This document shows, in pieces, positions 1 to 7,860 of a DNA stretch of 64,000 bases. The notes beneath the pieces were generated by a model. It worked only from the letters and a program-made list of their open reading frames with translations. It was not told the DNA's origin and searched no databases. Source of the stretch: Methanocaldococcus infernus ME (lineage in GTDB: Archaea > AGJL01 > Methanococci > Methanococcales > Methanocaldococcaceae). The translations under genes and the position numbers were made by a program. Each line of letters begins with the position of its first letter. Positions within the stretch are counted from its first letter, which is position 1. Location of the stretch: the NCBI RefSeq assembly GCF_000092305.1, contig NC_014122.1, forward strand, positions 682,001-746,000. Reading direction: 5' to 3'.

Positions 1-881
1 AACCTAACAATTGATGACATAGGGATAATTTCAGTTGGAATATCTTTCTCAACAAATGGAGCTATTGGAGATAGGCCACCAATCATAACTATTCCTATAT
101 GCTCTTCACCAACATCCAAGCCTAAGACATTCTCAGAGCCATAAGAAATAATTCCATCCAACTTTTTAATGATTCTCTCAAACCTCTCCCTATAGTTGGC
201 TCCAATAACCCTAAAGTTTGCTGGTAGGTAGCCTTCACCATTCTCAATAATCCCTAAGACATCAGTTTTTTTCCTTTCTATAAATGCCAGTAGAGGATCA
301 ATTGAGGTAGCCTTATACTTTATGATCTCTTTAAACTCAACTGGCTCATAGTTTTCATATTTAACAATTCCTCCACAGATGTGATAAACTGGAATTCCAT
401 TTTTAACTAAGAGACCATCAAGGTTTAGTGAGCATAAAGTATAGAGCTCTATATACTTCTCCCTATCTACTATCCCAACTCTATCTCCAATAGCTAACCC
501 ATTTTCATAAACCTTCTTTATTAAGGAAAGAGCCTTTTCATAATCTGTATAAACTATTGATCTATTCACAACCACTAAACCAGCTTGATAGTCTGAGAGG
601 ATAACCTTCTCTAAGATATTTGAGTAAATATTTCCTAATCTATATGAGATATTAGCCTTCTCTAACTCCTCTAACCCTTTTTCAGTTATAATTCTTCCTA
701 AATAGCCTACTTTTTTAGTTAAGCCCATGCTGTCTAAGAGCTTTAAATGATATCTTACAGCCCTCTCTCCTATCTTATATCCTCTCTTGCTAAGCTCTTT
801 AGCTATTATCTTTGCTCCCACTGGTTCATTATACTTAGACAATATATCCAAGATTTCAATTAACTTCCTATCTAAATCCAT
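1..881 (-). CDS. nrpR: Nitrogen regulator NrpR, N-terminal part (cut by window edge)
   Basis: About 293 residues are present and the gene runs off the left edge with no stop. NrpR is the methanogen repressor of nitrogen-assimilation genes and is released from its operator by 2-oxoglutarate. The first ~70 residues form a winged helix (starts MDLDRKLIEILDILSKYNEP, then GERAVRYHLKLLDSMGL), as in the ribonuclease-R-type HTH of this family. The rest matches the start of the NrpR effector domain (old DUF128), with IGDRVGIVDREKYIELYT and a later GSENVLGLDVGEEHIGIVMI. The start is the ATG at 881, preceded by GGATGGT. It overlaps the stop of the upstream permease by 10 bases, so the two are probably one transcript. 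Identification is by remembered family pattern. Confidence 0.85.
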   Translation of the reverse strand, partial: MDLDRKLIEILDILSKYNEPVGAKIIAKELSKRGYKIGERAVRYHLKLLDSMGLTKKVGYLGRIITEKGLEELEKANISYRLGNIYSNILEKVILSDYQAGLVVVNRSIVYTDYEKALSLIKKVYENGLAIGDRVGIVDREKYIELYTLCSLNLDGLLVKNGIPVYHICGGIVKYENYEPVEFKEIIKYKATSIDPLLAFIERKKTDVLGIIENGEGYLPANFRVIGANYRERFERIIKKLDGIISYGSENVLGLDVGEEHIGIVMIGGLSPIAPFVEKDIPTEIIPMSSIVR

Positions 882-1954
882 ACTACCATCCTTAAAAGAA
901 TTAATGAGCCTGTCACAATTAAGGAAAGAAAGGTTAAGAACTTAATTTTTTTAGTTCCTACTTTAAATACTGATAAGTAGAGAATAAAGTATGCCACTAA
1001 GGTTAAGAACATACTTATATCCACTAATACTTTAACATTAAGGGTTATTAAAACTATTGTCAGAAGGGCATTTAAAAGAACTCCATAAATAGGAACTCCT
1101 CTATAGAGGGTTTCAAAGAACTTAGGAAAAATCTTATCCTTTGAAAAGCCATAGGGCATATATGAGAGTGTGAAGAGGACACTGAAGGCACAGCTTCCTA
1201 TAATAGTAAGGATACAAATATACAAAAAGATATTTTCTCCAATTAAAGCCTTTAAAATTTCCTCTATACTGTTACTCTTTAAATTTAGTGAAACCACTGT
1301 TAGAGCAAAGAGAAGATAAAGAATTCCAATTATTAGAGTTCCTATAATTAAGCCTAAAGATATAGCCCTTTGATCCTTAAAAGCTGAGAGGGGCATGGTA
1401 ACCCCTTCCCAGCCTGTAGTTGACCACAGGGAATAATAAACTGAAAAGATAGCCTCTTTTAAATTAAATTTATAGAGCTCTAAGTTAAATCCATTTTTGA
1501 AGCATATATATAAGATGGTTAAAATAGTTGTTAAACCTAAGATCCTTACAGCTAAGCCAACAATTCTTAAGCCTGAAAGAATTAGGAGAGTTATCAAAAT
1601 TACCAAAAAATACTTAATTGGAAAGCTAAAATAGATGTTAAAAACTATATTAAAGAATGAAACTACTCCAGAGAGTGCAAAAACACAAGAAAGCCACATA
1701 ATAATGCCTGAAGCTATCCCAATCCTTTTACCAAGAGTGTCATTAATAAATTTATATACTCCACCACTCTCAGAAATTTTTAGTGTTGCATAGGAGAAGG
1801 GTAGAGCCATAACTAAGGCAGTTGGGATTAAGAGGATCCAGCCATATATGGAAGAGGAGCCAAACATTAAGTATGTTAGAGGGGCTAAGATAAATATCCC
1901 TCCTCCAACAATTGAAGTTATAGTTAAAAAGATAGCATCTTTTAATGTTAGCAC
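872..1954 (-). CDS. Amino-acid permease, APC superfamily
   Basis: A 360-residue polytopic membrane protein with about ten to eleven hydrophobic helices. The first helix carries the APC-family signature TSIVGGGIFILAP, the glycine-rich unwound region that contacts the substrate's backbone amine and carboxylate. A second family mark is the SESGGVYKFINDTLG loop. It is shorter than typical 430-residue members, with the shortfall at the C-terminus. The start is GTG at 1954, with GGTGA four bases upstream. The gene is followed at once by nrpR, overlapping it by 10 bases, which suggests a role in nitrogen supply (amino-acid uptake), but substrate specificity cannot be read from the sequence. Confidence 0.8.
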   Translation of the reverse strand: MLTLKDAIFLTITSIVGGGIFILAPLTYLMFGSSSIYGWILLIPTALVMALPFSYATLKISESGGVYKFINDTLGKRIGIASGIIMWLSCVFALSGVVSFFNIVFNIYFSFPIKYFLVILITLLILSGLRIVGLAVRILGLTTILTILYICFKNGFNLELYKFNLKEAIFSVYYSLWSTTGWEGVTMPLSAFKDQRAISLGLIIGTLIIGILYLLFALTVVSLNLKSNSIEEILKALIGENIFLYICILTIIGSCAFSVLFTLSYMPYGFSKDKIFPKFFETLYRGVPIYGVLLNALLTIVLITLNVKVLVDISMFLTLVAYFILYLSVFKVGTKKIKFLTFLSLIVTGSLILLRMVVWI

Positions 1955-2000
1955 ACTCTCACCAACTAATTTAGATATAAAAATTTAGTGAAAAGTAAAA

Positions 2001-2009
2001 TTTATATAA
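2001..2009 (+). promoter_or_regulatory. TATA box for tRNA-Trp
   Basis: TTTATATAA lies 45 bases upstream of the tRNA-Trp 5' end and is preceded by an A-rich stretch that fits a BRE. With the usual ~25-base spacing, transcription would begin near 2027 and leave a short 5' leader for RNase P to remove. Confidence 0.6.
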
Positions 2010-2045
2010 CACCAAATAACTTTTTATCCTTTAGCCTCTTCTTGT

Positions 2046-2156
2046 GGGGGTGTGGTGTAGCCTGGCCTATCATCAGGGACTCCAGTTGCCTATAGGGCAC
2101 TGGACCAAGGCAGGAGAAATCCCTGGACCTGGGTTCAAATCCCAGCACCCCCACCA
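2046..2156 (+). tRNA. tRNA-Trp (CCA anticodon) with a 33-base intron
   Basis: The acceptor arm GGGGGTG pairs with CACCCCC (2146-2152), followed by discriminator A and an encoded CCA (2154-2156). The anticodon stem AGGGA (2075-2079) pairs with TCCCT (2120-2124). The anticodon loop is CTCCAGA once the intron at 2086-2118 is removed, with anticodon CCA at 2082-2084. The T arm is CTGGG/CCCAG around TTCAAAT. The intron sits at the canonical 37/38 position. Archaeal tRNA-Trp often carries an intron here, and its removal by the EndA splicing endonuclease is required for function. The tRNA has its own TATA box upstream. Confidence 0.97.
2086..2118 (+). other. tRNA-Trp intron with bulge-helix-bulge splice motif
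   Basis: The exon-intron junctions fold into a perfect bulge-helix-bulge. The four-base-pair central helix is CTCC (2080-2083) with GGAG (2113-2116). The 5' bulge is AG^T, cut after 2085. The 3' bulge is AA^A, cut after 2118. The intron's own helix is TGCC with GGCA. This is the substrate shape of the archaeal splicing endonuclease. I see no C/D box motif inside this short intron, unlike the long box C/D introns of haloarchaeal tRNA-Trp. Confidence 0.93.
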
Positions 2157-2179
2157 TTTTTTAAACCTTTGGGATTGTT

Positions 2180-2677
2180 ATGGAACTTAATATTATTTTA
2201 AACAATATAAAAAATTTGGAGAATCTTGATGAGGAAATTACTTTTTTATCCAATAAAATCCTAAATGCTAAGAGGGTTTTTATTTTTGGTGTTGGCAGAA
2301 GTGGCTATATAGGAAGATGTTTTCATATAAGATTATTACATTTGAATATAGATTCATATTTTTTAACAGATGCTCCAGCATTTAAAAGAGGAGATCTTTT
2401 AATAGTTATCTCTGGGAGTGGAGAAACTGAGAGTGTTGTTAATGTTGCTAAGAAGGCTAAGGAGATAGGGGAAGTTATAGGAGTGGTTTGTAAGTGTGGA
2501 AATTTAAAAGATATTAAGTTAATAAAGCTTCCTGTGGAGAAGAATAGTTTCCTTCCAATGGGGACAGCCTTTGAGGAACTTGCCTTAATATTCTTTGATT
2601 TGGTTATAGCTAAACTCATGAGAAAACTAAATTTAAGGGAAGAGGATATAATAAAGAATCATAACAATCTTCTATAG
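2180..2677 (+). CDS. hxlB: 6-phospho-3-hexuloisomerase (SIS domain)
   Basis: A 165-residue single SIS-domain protein closely resembling the M. jannaschii 6-phospho-3-hexuloisomerase as I remember it. Shared stretches include FIFGVGRSGYIGRCF, ISGSGETESV, the LPMGT-FEE motif, LALIFFDLVIA and the NHNNLL tail. The enzyme interconverts fructose 6-phosphate and 3-hexulose 6-phosphate. In methanogens this feeds the reverse ribulose-monophosphate route, which supplies pentose phosphates and formaldehyde for cofactor chemistry. The start is ATG at 2180 with only a weak upstream purine tract. The next gene follows seven bases after the stop, so the two probably share a transcript. The partner hexulose-phosphate synthase is not in the window. 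Confidence 0.85.
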   Translation: MELNIILNNIKNLENLDEEITFLSNKILNAKRVFIFGVGRSGYIGRCFHIRLLHLNIDSYFLTDAPAFKRGDLLIVISGSGETESVVNVAKKAKEIGEVIGVVCKCGNLKDIKLIKLPVEKNSFLPMGTAFEELALIFFDLVIAKLMRKLNLREEDIIKNHNNLL

Positions 2678-2684
2678 TGAGAGT

Positions 2685-3653
2685 ATGAAAACTCTTATAT
2701 TAACATGTAAAGATATAAGGAAATTTTTGAACATGAGAGAAACCATAGATAAGATGGAAGAGGCTTTTAAGCTACATGCCCTTGGAAAGGTTCAGATGCC
2801 ACCTAAATCTTACTTAATCTTTGATAAAGGAGATTTAAGAGCTATGCCAGCTTGTTTAGGAAAGTATGCAGGAATCAAGTGGGTTAATTCTCACCCAGAA
2901 AATTATAAGTTTGGCTTACCAACAGTTATGGCTGTTTATATACTAAATGATGTAAAAACTGGCTTCCCCTTGGCAATTATGGAAGCTTCTGAGCTAACCA
3001 ACTATAGAACAGGAGCTACAGGAGGTTTAGCTGCTAAGTATTTGGCAAGGAAAGATAGTGAAGTTATTGGCTTTATAGGTTGTGGTAGGCAAGCATATAC
3101 TCAATTCTTAGCATTGAAGGAAGAGTTTGAGATTAAAGAAGTTAAAGCCTATGACATAAATGAAAGCTCTGCTAAAAAATTTGTTGAGTTTGTTAAATCT
3201 CATGGCATTGAAGGAAAAGTTATGAGTGCTAAAGAAACTTGCCAGTGTGATATTCTTGTAACAACAACTCCATCAAGGAAGCCAGTGGTTAAAGATGAGT
3301 GGATAAAAGAGGGAATGCATATAAATGCTATTGGTGCTGATGGCCCTGGAAAGCAGGAGTTGGATGAGAAAATATTATTGAGAGCTAAGATAGTTGTTGA
3401 TGACATTGAGCAAGCTGTACATGGTGGAGAGATTAATGTAGCTATATCTAAAGGACTTTTGAGGAGAGAAGATATTTATGCTACTCTTGGTGAAGTTATC
3501 TTAGGAAAGAAAGTTAGGGAGAGTGAGAAAGATATAACTATCTTTGACTCCACAGGCTTAGCTATACAGGATGTAGCCTTAGCATCTTTAATTTATGAGA
3601 AGGCTAAAAGGGAAAATGTTGGTTTAGAGATAGATCTATTTAACTTAGAATAA
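2685..3653 (+). CDS. Alanine dehydrogenase / ornithine cyclodeaminase family
   Basis: A 322-residue cytosolic oxidoreductase of the ornithine cyclodeaminase/mu-crystallin family. The N-terminal half carries MPPKSYLIFDKGDLRAMPAC and GIKWVNSHPENYKFGLPTV. The Rossmann half has the nucleotide-binding turn GFIGCGRQAYTQF (near residue 129), followed by the INAIGADGPGKQELD segment. Archaeal members include NAD-dependent L-alanine dehydrogenases, and methanogens use this route to make or degrade alanine. Ornithine cyclodeaminase or another imino-acid reductase activity cannot be excluded from sequence alone. GTGAGAGT precedes the ATG, and the gene is coupled to hxlB by a seven-base gap. Confidence 0.8.
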   Translation: MKTLILTCKDIRKFLNMRETIDKMEEAFKLHALGKVQMPPKSYLIFDKGDLRAMPACLGKYAGIKWVNSHPENYKFGLPTVMAVYILNDVKTGFPLAIMEASELTNYRTGATGGLAAKYLARKDSEVIGFIGCGRQAYTQFLALKEEFEIKEVKAYDINESSAKKFVEFVKSHGIEGKVMSAKETCQCDILVTTTPSRKPVVKDEWIKEGMHINAIGADGPGKQELDEKILLRAKIVVDDIEQAVHGGEINVAISKGLLRREDIYATLGEVILGKKVRESEKDITIFDSTGLAIQDVALASLIYEKAKRENVGLEIDLFNLE

Positions 3654-3700
3654 GGTTTATATATCTTGAGAGAGCCAAGTTTATAGTGTAGGTGAGCATA

Positions 3701-4033
3701 ATGTTATCAGCAGTAGAAGATTTTTATGAAGAATCTACATTTAATGAACCTTTTGAGGATTTTTTATCATTTGTAGAGATAGATAAAGGTATATTTGATA
3801 GTATAGATAGAAATATAAAAAATTTTGTTAAAAAATATTTTTCTAATGTGAAGTGTAAAGTTAAATATGATGTTGAGCTTGGAGAAAATATTCCTAAGGT
3901 AACTATTTTAATCAATAAAAATTTATCAATCTCAGAAAAAACTAAATTTATAAAAGATCTTTGGAAATACTTAAGAGATAGGGGATATAAGAAATTTTTA
4001 AAAGATGTTGATATAATAGTGCTTACTTTTTAA
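3701..4033 (+). CDS. Small acidic protein of unknown function, possible partner of the HEPN-like gene
   Basis: An in-frame GTG exists at 3692, but the ATG at 3701 is preferred because GGTGA (3691-3695) sits just upstream at normal spacing and would be coding otherwise. This gives 110 residues, acidic at the N-terminus (SAVEDFYEESTFNEPFEDF), then an alternating pattern CKVKYDVELGENIPKVTILI and a C-terminal KFLKDVDIIVLTF. I do not recognise the family. TTTATATATC at about 3656-3665 is a plausible promoter box. The frameshifted HEPN-like gene begins 20 bases after the stop with its own GAGGTGA, so the pair looks like a two-gene module; an antitoxin role is inference from position only. Confidence 0.6.
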   Translation: MLSAVEDFYEESTFNEPFEDFLSFVEIDKGIFDSIDRNIKNFVKKYFSNVKCKVKYDVELGENIPKVTILINKNLSISEKTKFIKDLWKYLRDRGYKKFLKDVDIIVLTF

Positions 4034-4053
4034 AGGCTATTTTGAGGTGAAAG

Positions 4054-4547
4054 TTGTTTAAGAAACATTATTTTGACATTGGTGAGTTTAAAAAATTAGG
4101 AGATAAGTTATCTAATGAAGATAAAGAAGGTTGTTATAGAACTACTATAAGTAGATACTATTACTATGTTTATCTAAAAATAAGGGACACTATATTAAAA
4201 TATGATGAAAAGAATTTTAAATATTTTTAAAAATTCATCATCTCATAGGCTACTTACATCTTACTTAAAAGCTTTAGATGACATACTTAACTTAGATGGT
4301 GAGCTTGAAGTTATTGTAAATTATCTTTCAAATTTAAGAGAGCTTAGAAATATAGCTGACTATGAAACCTCTGAGCGAGTTAGAGCATGTTAATGAAGCT
4401 AAAGAGTTGGCTAATATTATTATAAGAGAGTTGGAGAACTTGAAATACAATAGATATAGAGGGCTTGAATCAATATTAGATAGTTTAAAGATATCAAACA
4501 ACTTCCCAAAATTTAAAAGAAAAAACAATAAATACTATTTTGAGTAA
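4054..4547 (+). pseudogene. HEPN-like gene broken by two single-base frameshifts
   Basis: Three overlapping frames join into one protein of about 160 residues. Frame 1 starts at TTG 4054, five bases after GAGGTGA, and reads FKKHYFDIGEFKKLGDKL then SRYYYYVYLKIRDTI, stopping at 4228-4230. Dropping one base in the T5A5 run near 4224-4233 carries it into the next frame (NSSSHRLLTSYLKALDDI, LRELRNIADYETSE). Dropping one base near 4376 carries it into the third (ELEHVNEAKELANIIIREL to the stop at 4547). The S-R-Y-Y-Y-x-V-Y-L motif and the later RNxADY resemble HEPN proteins, many of which are toxin RNases. Both lesions are +1. Decay is the simplest reading; sequencing error or recoding remains possible. 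Confidence 0.7.
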
Positions 4548-4591
4548 ATTTATTTTCATAAATTTTTTATTTTAAATGTTAGGGGATAATT

Positions 4592-5278
4592 ATGAGATAT
4601 GAGATAAAAATAGATGAGTATGGATATAAAATTATTAGATATTCAAAGGTTATCACTGATGAAGGAGAGGAAGAGATAGAGGAGATTTACTTAGAGAGGA
4701 CAGCTGATGATTATGAAAGTATCTTAGGAGTTTATGAGCCCTTTCCTAAGGATATGAGTTTAAGATATGTTGGAAACCTTGATGATCTAAAGATAGCTAA
4801 AGGAACTGAGATGAGAACCTCTGTTCCTATCCCCCTATCAATATGTAAAGCCAAATATTTAAAAAAGTTGGAATATGAAGATGAAAGAATTGTTTATTTA
4901 GACATAAATGGAGCCCCAATACAGAGGGGAATAATAGTAGGGATTGTTGTAGGAGTTCAACATAGGAAGACAAGTACAGGGAAAGACTATACAATATTTA
5001 GAGTCTTTGATGGCTATGACTGGGGAAGGTTAAGGCTATTTGGAATTAAGGCTGATCCTGAACTCTATACAGGTCTCTTTATTAGAGGGTTTGTTAGATT
5101 TGGCTATTTAGAATATGGAGATGAGGAAGAGAAAGTAGGGGTTAGTATAACTCTAAATGACATCCCTGTTATCATACAACCAAAGGAATACTTTGTCCAT
5201 AAAAACTTTATAGACTCTTCCATCATACCAAGAATTAAAGAGGATACTGATGATAATAATAGTCTCTCCAGAGGCTAA
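4592..5278 (+). CDS. Conserved archaeal protein with a predicted OB-fold
   Basis: A 228-residue soluble protein that I do not recognise by name. The N-terminal ~90 residues are acidic (DEGEEEIEEIYLERTADDY). The centre, roughly residues 105-190, reads like an OB-fold: IIVGIVVGVQHRKTSTGKDY, TIFRVFDGYDWGRLRLFG, then FIRGFVRFGYLEYG, the beta-strand order seen in RPA-type nucleic-acid-binding domains. Its last 29 bases overlap the start of the following ATP-grasp gene, so the two are translationally coupled. A nucleic-acid or tRNA-binding role is possible but is only inference from the fold pattern. Confidence 0.65.
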   Translation: MRYEIKIDEYGYKIIRYSKVITDEGEEEIEEIYLERTADDYESILGVYEPFPKDMSLRYVGNLDDLKIAKGTEMRTSVPIPLSICKAKYLKKLEYEDERIVYLDINGAPIQRGIIVGIVVGVQHRKTSTGKDYTIFRVFDGYDWGRLRLFGIKADPELYTGLFIRGFVRFGYLEYGDEEEKVGVSITLNDIPVIIQPKEYFVHKNFIDSSIIPRIKEDTDDNNSLSRG

Positions 5279-6110
5279 GAGTGAGACAGTCTATAGAATA
5301 AAGAGAGAGATAGAAAATTTTAGGAAGGACTGTAAAATCTTAAAATTAGCTTCTTCAAACTTTTTTATGGATGATTCCTTTTTTTTAGAAAATGTTGAGC
5401 TGATACATTCAAGATGCTCCATAGGGTTTTATGAAAATAACTTAACCCTATTCTCCTGGCAAGTTCTTCAGGCTCTTGAGGTTCATGGCTATAAATTTAT
5501 TAACTCCTTGGACACAGTATATTTAACTTCAGATAAATTTAAAACTATAAAGCTTTTGAAAAAAAATAATATCTTAGCTCCAAAAACAGCTTTAATTAGA
5601 GACTATGAAGATGCCTTAAAATTTATGGAGAAAAATAATTTAGAGTTTCCCATTATTATTAAGTGTTGCTTTTCAAAGTGTGGGGAAACAGTTTTTAAGG
5701 TTAATAATTTAAAAGAGCTAAGAGAGAGGACAGAAAAAGCTTTATGGAAGAGCTTGATAGCTCAGGAGTATATAGACTTTAAGGTTGGTGAGCTTTACAA
5801 AGATATTAGATTATTGGTTATAGATGATGAAATCTTTGGCTATAGTAGAGTTTCAAAAAATTTTAAAACTAATCTATACTGTGGAAATAAGGTTGAGCCT
5901 ATAAAAATAAATGATGAGCTAAAAGAGATAGCATTTAAGTGTAAAGAGGTTAGTGGAGCTAAGATTTTAGGCATTGACATCCTTCCTTATAAAGATAAGT
6001 ATTATGTGATTGAGCTAAACTCTGCTCCTGGGACTAAGGGATTTTTAAAGTTAGGGATGAATGTTGATAAAAAGATAGCTGAACTCTTTGTTAGGGAAGC
6101 TAAAAGTTAA
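5250..6110 (+). CDS. RimK-like ATP-grasp ligase (MptN/CofF type candidate)
   Basis: 286 residues with the RimK-type ATP-grasp layout. An N-terminal pre-ATP domain ends at NSLDTVYLTSDKFKTIKLLK. The ATP-binding lid follows (FPIIIKCCFSKCGETVFKV, then LIAQEYIDF), then the metal site DIRLLVIDDEIFGYSRVSK and GIDILPYKDKYYVIELNSAP. In methanogens this family adds glutamate to tetrahydrosarcinapterin (MptN) or coenzyme F420 (CofF), or modifies ribosomal protein. The pieces seen do not decide which. GAGGAT upstream supports the ATG at 5250, and the gene begins inside the preceding OB-fold gene. It converges on the next minus-strand gene with a four-base overlap. Confidence 0.7.
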   Translation: MIIIVSPEAKSETVYRIKREIENFRKDCKILKLASSNFFMDDSFFLENVELIHSRCSIGFYENNLTLFSWQVLQALEVHGYKFINSLDTVYLTSDKFKTIKLLKKNNILAPKTALIRDYEDALKFMEKNNLEFPIIIKCCFSKCGETVFKVNNLKELRERTEKALWKSLIAQEYIDFKVGELYKDIRLLVIDDEIFGYSRVSKNFKTNLYCGNKVEPIKINDELKEIAFKCKEVSGAKILGIDILPYKDKYYVIELNSAPGTKGFLKLGMNVDKKIAELFVREAKS

Positions 6111-6655
6111 GAACTTTCAAGCCTCTCTTTAAGTTTTAAAGCCTCTTCTATCTCATGCTCTTTTAATGGCCTCTCAGAGGCTATGATAACTATAGCATTG
6201 TCTATAAAACTCCTCTTTATCCTCATCCCCTCAGGGAAGACTCTAAATGAGAAATCCATAATTTTGTCTAAGAAGTCTTTACTTGTATCATAAATGTCCA
6301 TATCTAAGTCTATCTCAGAGTCTGTTACAATCTCAAACCTTGAGGGTTGGTCAAGGACATGAATCTTTTTTAGTAGATAGGGGAGATAGGTTTCATCAGT
6401 TATCTTTAACTTATAAATTACTTTATCCCCCTCTTTCTTCTGCTCAACAATCTCAGCCATATCCCTTAACTTGATCATCTTCCTGGTTGCCTTTGGCAAT
6501 ATTCCCAATATAAAATATGGCTCCTTCTCCTTGCAAATAAAGTCAACTCTTATTATAGACTTACCCAAAATTAAATCTTCTAAGGCTGTTTGTATAACCT
6601 TTGTATATATTCTCTTACTATCCTCTTCCTCACAATAAACATATATTTCAGCCAT
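6107..6655 (-). CDS. Methanogenesis marker protein 17 (probable)
   Basis: A 182-residue soluble protein. The pattern of an N-terminal IYVYCEEEDSKRIYTKVIQ, a central ILGILPKATRKMIKLRDMAE and a C-terminal FPEGMRIKRSFIDNAIVIIA is what I associate with methanogenesis marker protein 17, a family found almost only in methanogens and with no assigned activity. It follows purP by eight bases on the same strand and so is probably cotranscribed with it. The 3' end overlaps the convergent ATP-grasp gene by four bases. The family assignment is from memory and could be wrong, but a real coding gene is clear. Confidence 0.55.
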   Translation of the reverse strand: MAEIYVYCEEEDSKRIYTKVIQTALEDLILGKSIIRVDFICKEKEPYFILGILPKATRKMIKLRDMAEIVEQKKEGDKVIYKLKITDETYLPYLLKKIHVLDQPSRFEIVTDSEIDLDMDIYDTSKDFLDKIMDFSFRVFPEGMRIKRSFIDNAIVIIASERPLKEHEIEEALKLKERLESS

Positions 6656-6663
6656 TTTATCCC

Positions 6664-7749
6664 TTAGCTAATAATTTTATTTAGCATATCAAGCTTTAAA
6701 GCTAACTTTATCTCCTTAGCTATTCTCTGTCCCATACTTAATGGCTCTCCTGAATATAGGAAAGAGTAAGGTGAGCCATTCATAAAGCTATTTGTTCCTC
6801 CATCAATTCTGGCACTCATCTCAAAGGCCACTAACTCTAAATTCTCAGTACATAAAGTTTGTAAGCAGAATGGTCCTATTATTCCTGGAGGCACTATCTT
6901 CTTTGTAGCTTCAACTAAGTTATCTCCCATATTAAATACTTCTACCAATAAGCTCTCTCTTATAACCACTGGAATATTCCCAGTGATAACATAGCTTGGA
7001 TTTGCTTTAATATCTAACTGATCCTTAGCTGGAATTCTTACTAAGCCATCTATATTACTCTCATATCTCCTATCTATTCCTAATAGCTCAGTTTCTTTAG
7101 TTATTGGAGAGTAGAAGAAGTGTAAGCAGAAGTTTGTTCCTATAACATACTCTTCTATATGTGCCTTCTCAACATCTTCATCATCTATTAAATTCTTACT
7201 CTTTAACATTTCAATTTTTTTATAAAACTCTTCCTTAGAGCTTGCTATGAAATAGCCCCTACCTCCCCTTGCTCCTGGGAATTTGACTATAACAGTCCTA
7301 TCTATCTCCTCTGGAGAATTGAACTTCTTAGGAACTCTTATATTTGCCTCTTCCAAAATCTTCCTCTCAAGCTCTCTCTCAGCTTCCCATCTTAATATCT
7401 TCCTATTCCCAAACATTGGCACTAAGAAGTTATTCTCTATATTATCTAAGCCACAATAGGCTATAAATGAGCCATGCGGGATAACTATAGAGTTTAGATC
7501 CCTAAGCTTCTCTTGAACCTCTTCTTTTGCAACATCCTTAAAATTATCAACATAGATAAATTTATCAGCTACCTTAAACCTCTTGTAAGGAACATCTCTT
7601 CCTTTCACAGTTATACAGACTGTAGAAAATCCTTCTAATTTAGCCCCTTTTAATATATGTAAAGCTGTATGGCTTCCAAGTGTAGCTATTGTTATCTCCT
7701 CCTTCTTATAGTTTTCAACTATCTCCATAACTTCCTCTTTTTTTATCAA
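6664..7749 (-). CDS. purP: FAICAR synthetase PurP (formate-dependent)
   Basis: 361 residues, the same length I remember for M. jannaschii PurP. The ATP-grasp enzyme makes FAICAR from AICAR, formate and ATP in archaeal purine synthesis, replacing the folate-dependent PurH transformylase step. Recognisable segments are ITIATLGSHTALHILKGAKL, IVPHGSFIAYCGLD, the ATP-grasp stretch VIVKFPGARGGRGYFIASS, AHIEEYVIGTNFCLHFFYSP, and the C-terminal FEMSARIDGGTNSFMNGSPY. The start at 7749 is supported by a GAGGTGG-like site just upstream. tRNA-Arg ends 24 bases before the start codon and mfnB lies beyond it on the same strand, so purP may be processed out of a longer transcript. Confidence 0.95.
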   Translation of the reverse strand: MIKKEEVMEIVENYKKEEITIATLGSHTALHILKGAKLEGFSTVCITVKGRDVPYKRFKVADKFIYVDNFKDVAKEEVQEKLRDLNSIVIPHGSFIAYCGLDNIENNFLVPMFGNRKILRWEAERELERKILEEANIRVPKKFNSPEEIDRTVIVKFPGARGGRGYFIASSKEEFYKKIEMLKSKNLIDDEDVEKAHIEEYVIGTNFCLHFFYSPITKETELLGIDRRYESNIDGLVRIPAKDQLDIKANPSYVITGNIPVVIRESLLVEVFNMGDNLVEATKKIVPPGIIGPFCLQTLCTENLELVAFEMSARIDGGTNSFMNGSPYSFLYSGEPLSMGQRIAKEIKLALKLDMLNKIIS

Positions 7750-7773
7750 CTTCCCACCTCTAAAAATAATTAG

Positions 7774-7848
7774 CGCCCCGGGGGGGATTTGAACCCCCGA
7801 TCTCCGGATCCGCAGTCCGGCGTTTTGTCCAGACTAAACTACCGGGGC
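7774..7848 (-). tRNA. tRNA-Arg (GCG anticodon)
   Basis: Reading the minus strand, GCCCCGG pairs with CCGGGGC as acceptor arm, discriminator G follows, and CCA is not encoded. The anticodon stem is CCGGA/TCCGG around loop CTGCGGA, giving anticodon GCG, which reads CGC and CGU arginine codons. The T arm is GGGGG/CCCCC around TTCAAAT. It lies 12 bases after the mfnB stop and 24 bases before purP, all on the same strand, with no room for a separate promoter between mfnB and the tRNA. Confidence 0.97.
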
Positions 7849-7860
7849 AAAAGAAAAAGA

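Noticed and set aside
4054-4547. Programmed frameshifting in the HEPN-like gene
   Set aside because: Two separate +1 shifts are needed, and I see no conserved slippery heptamer with a downstream structure; decay is simpler.
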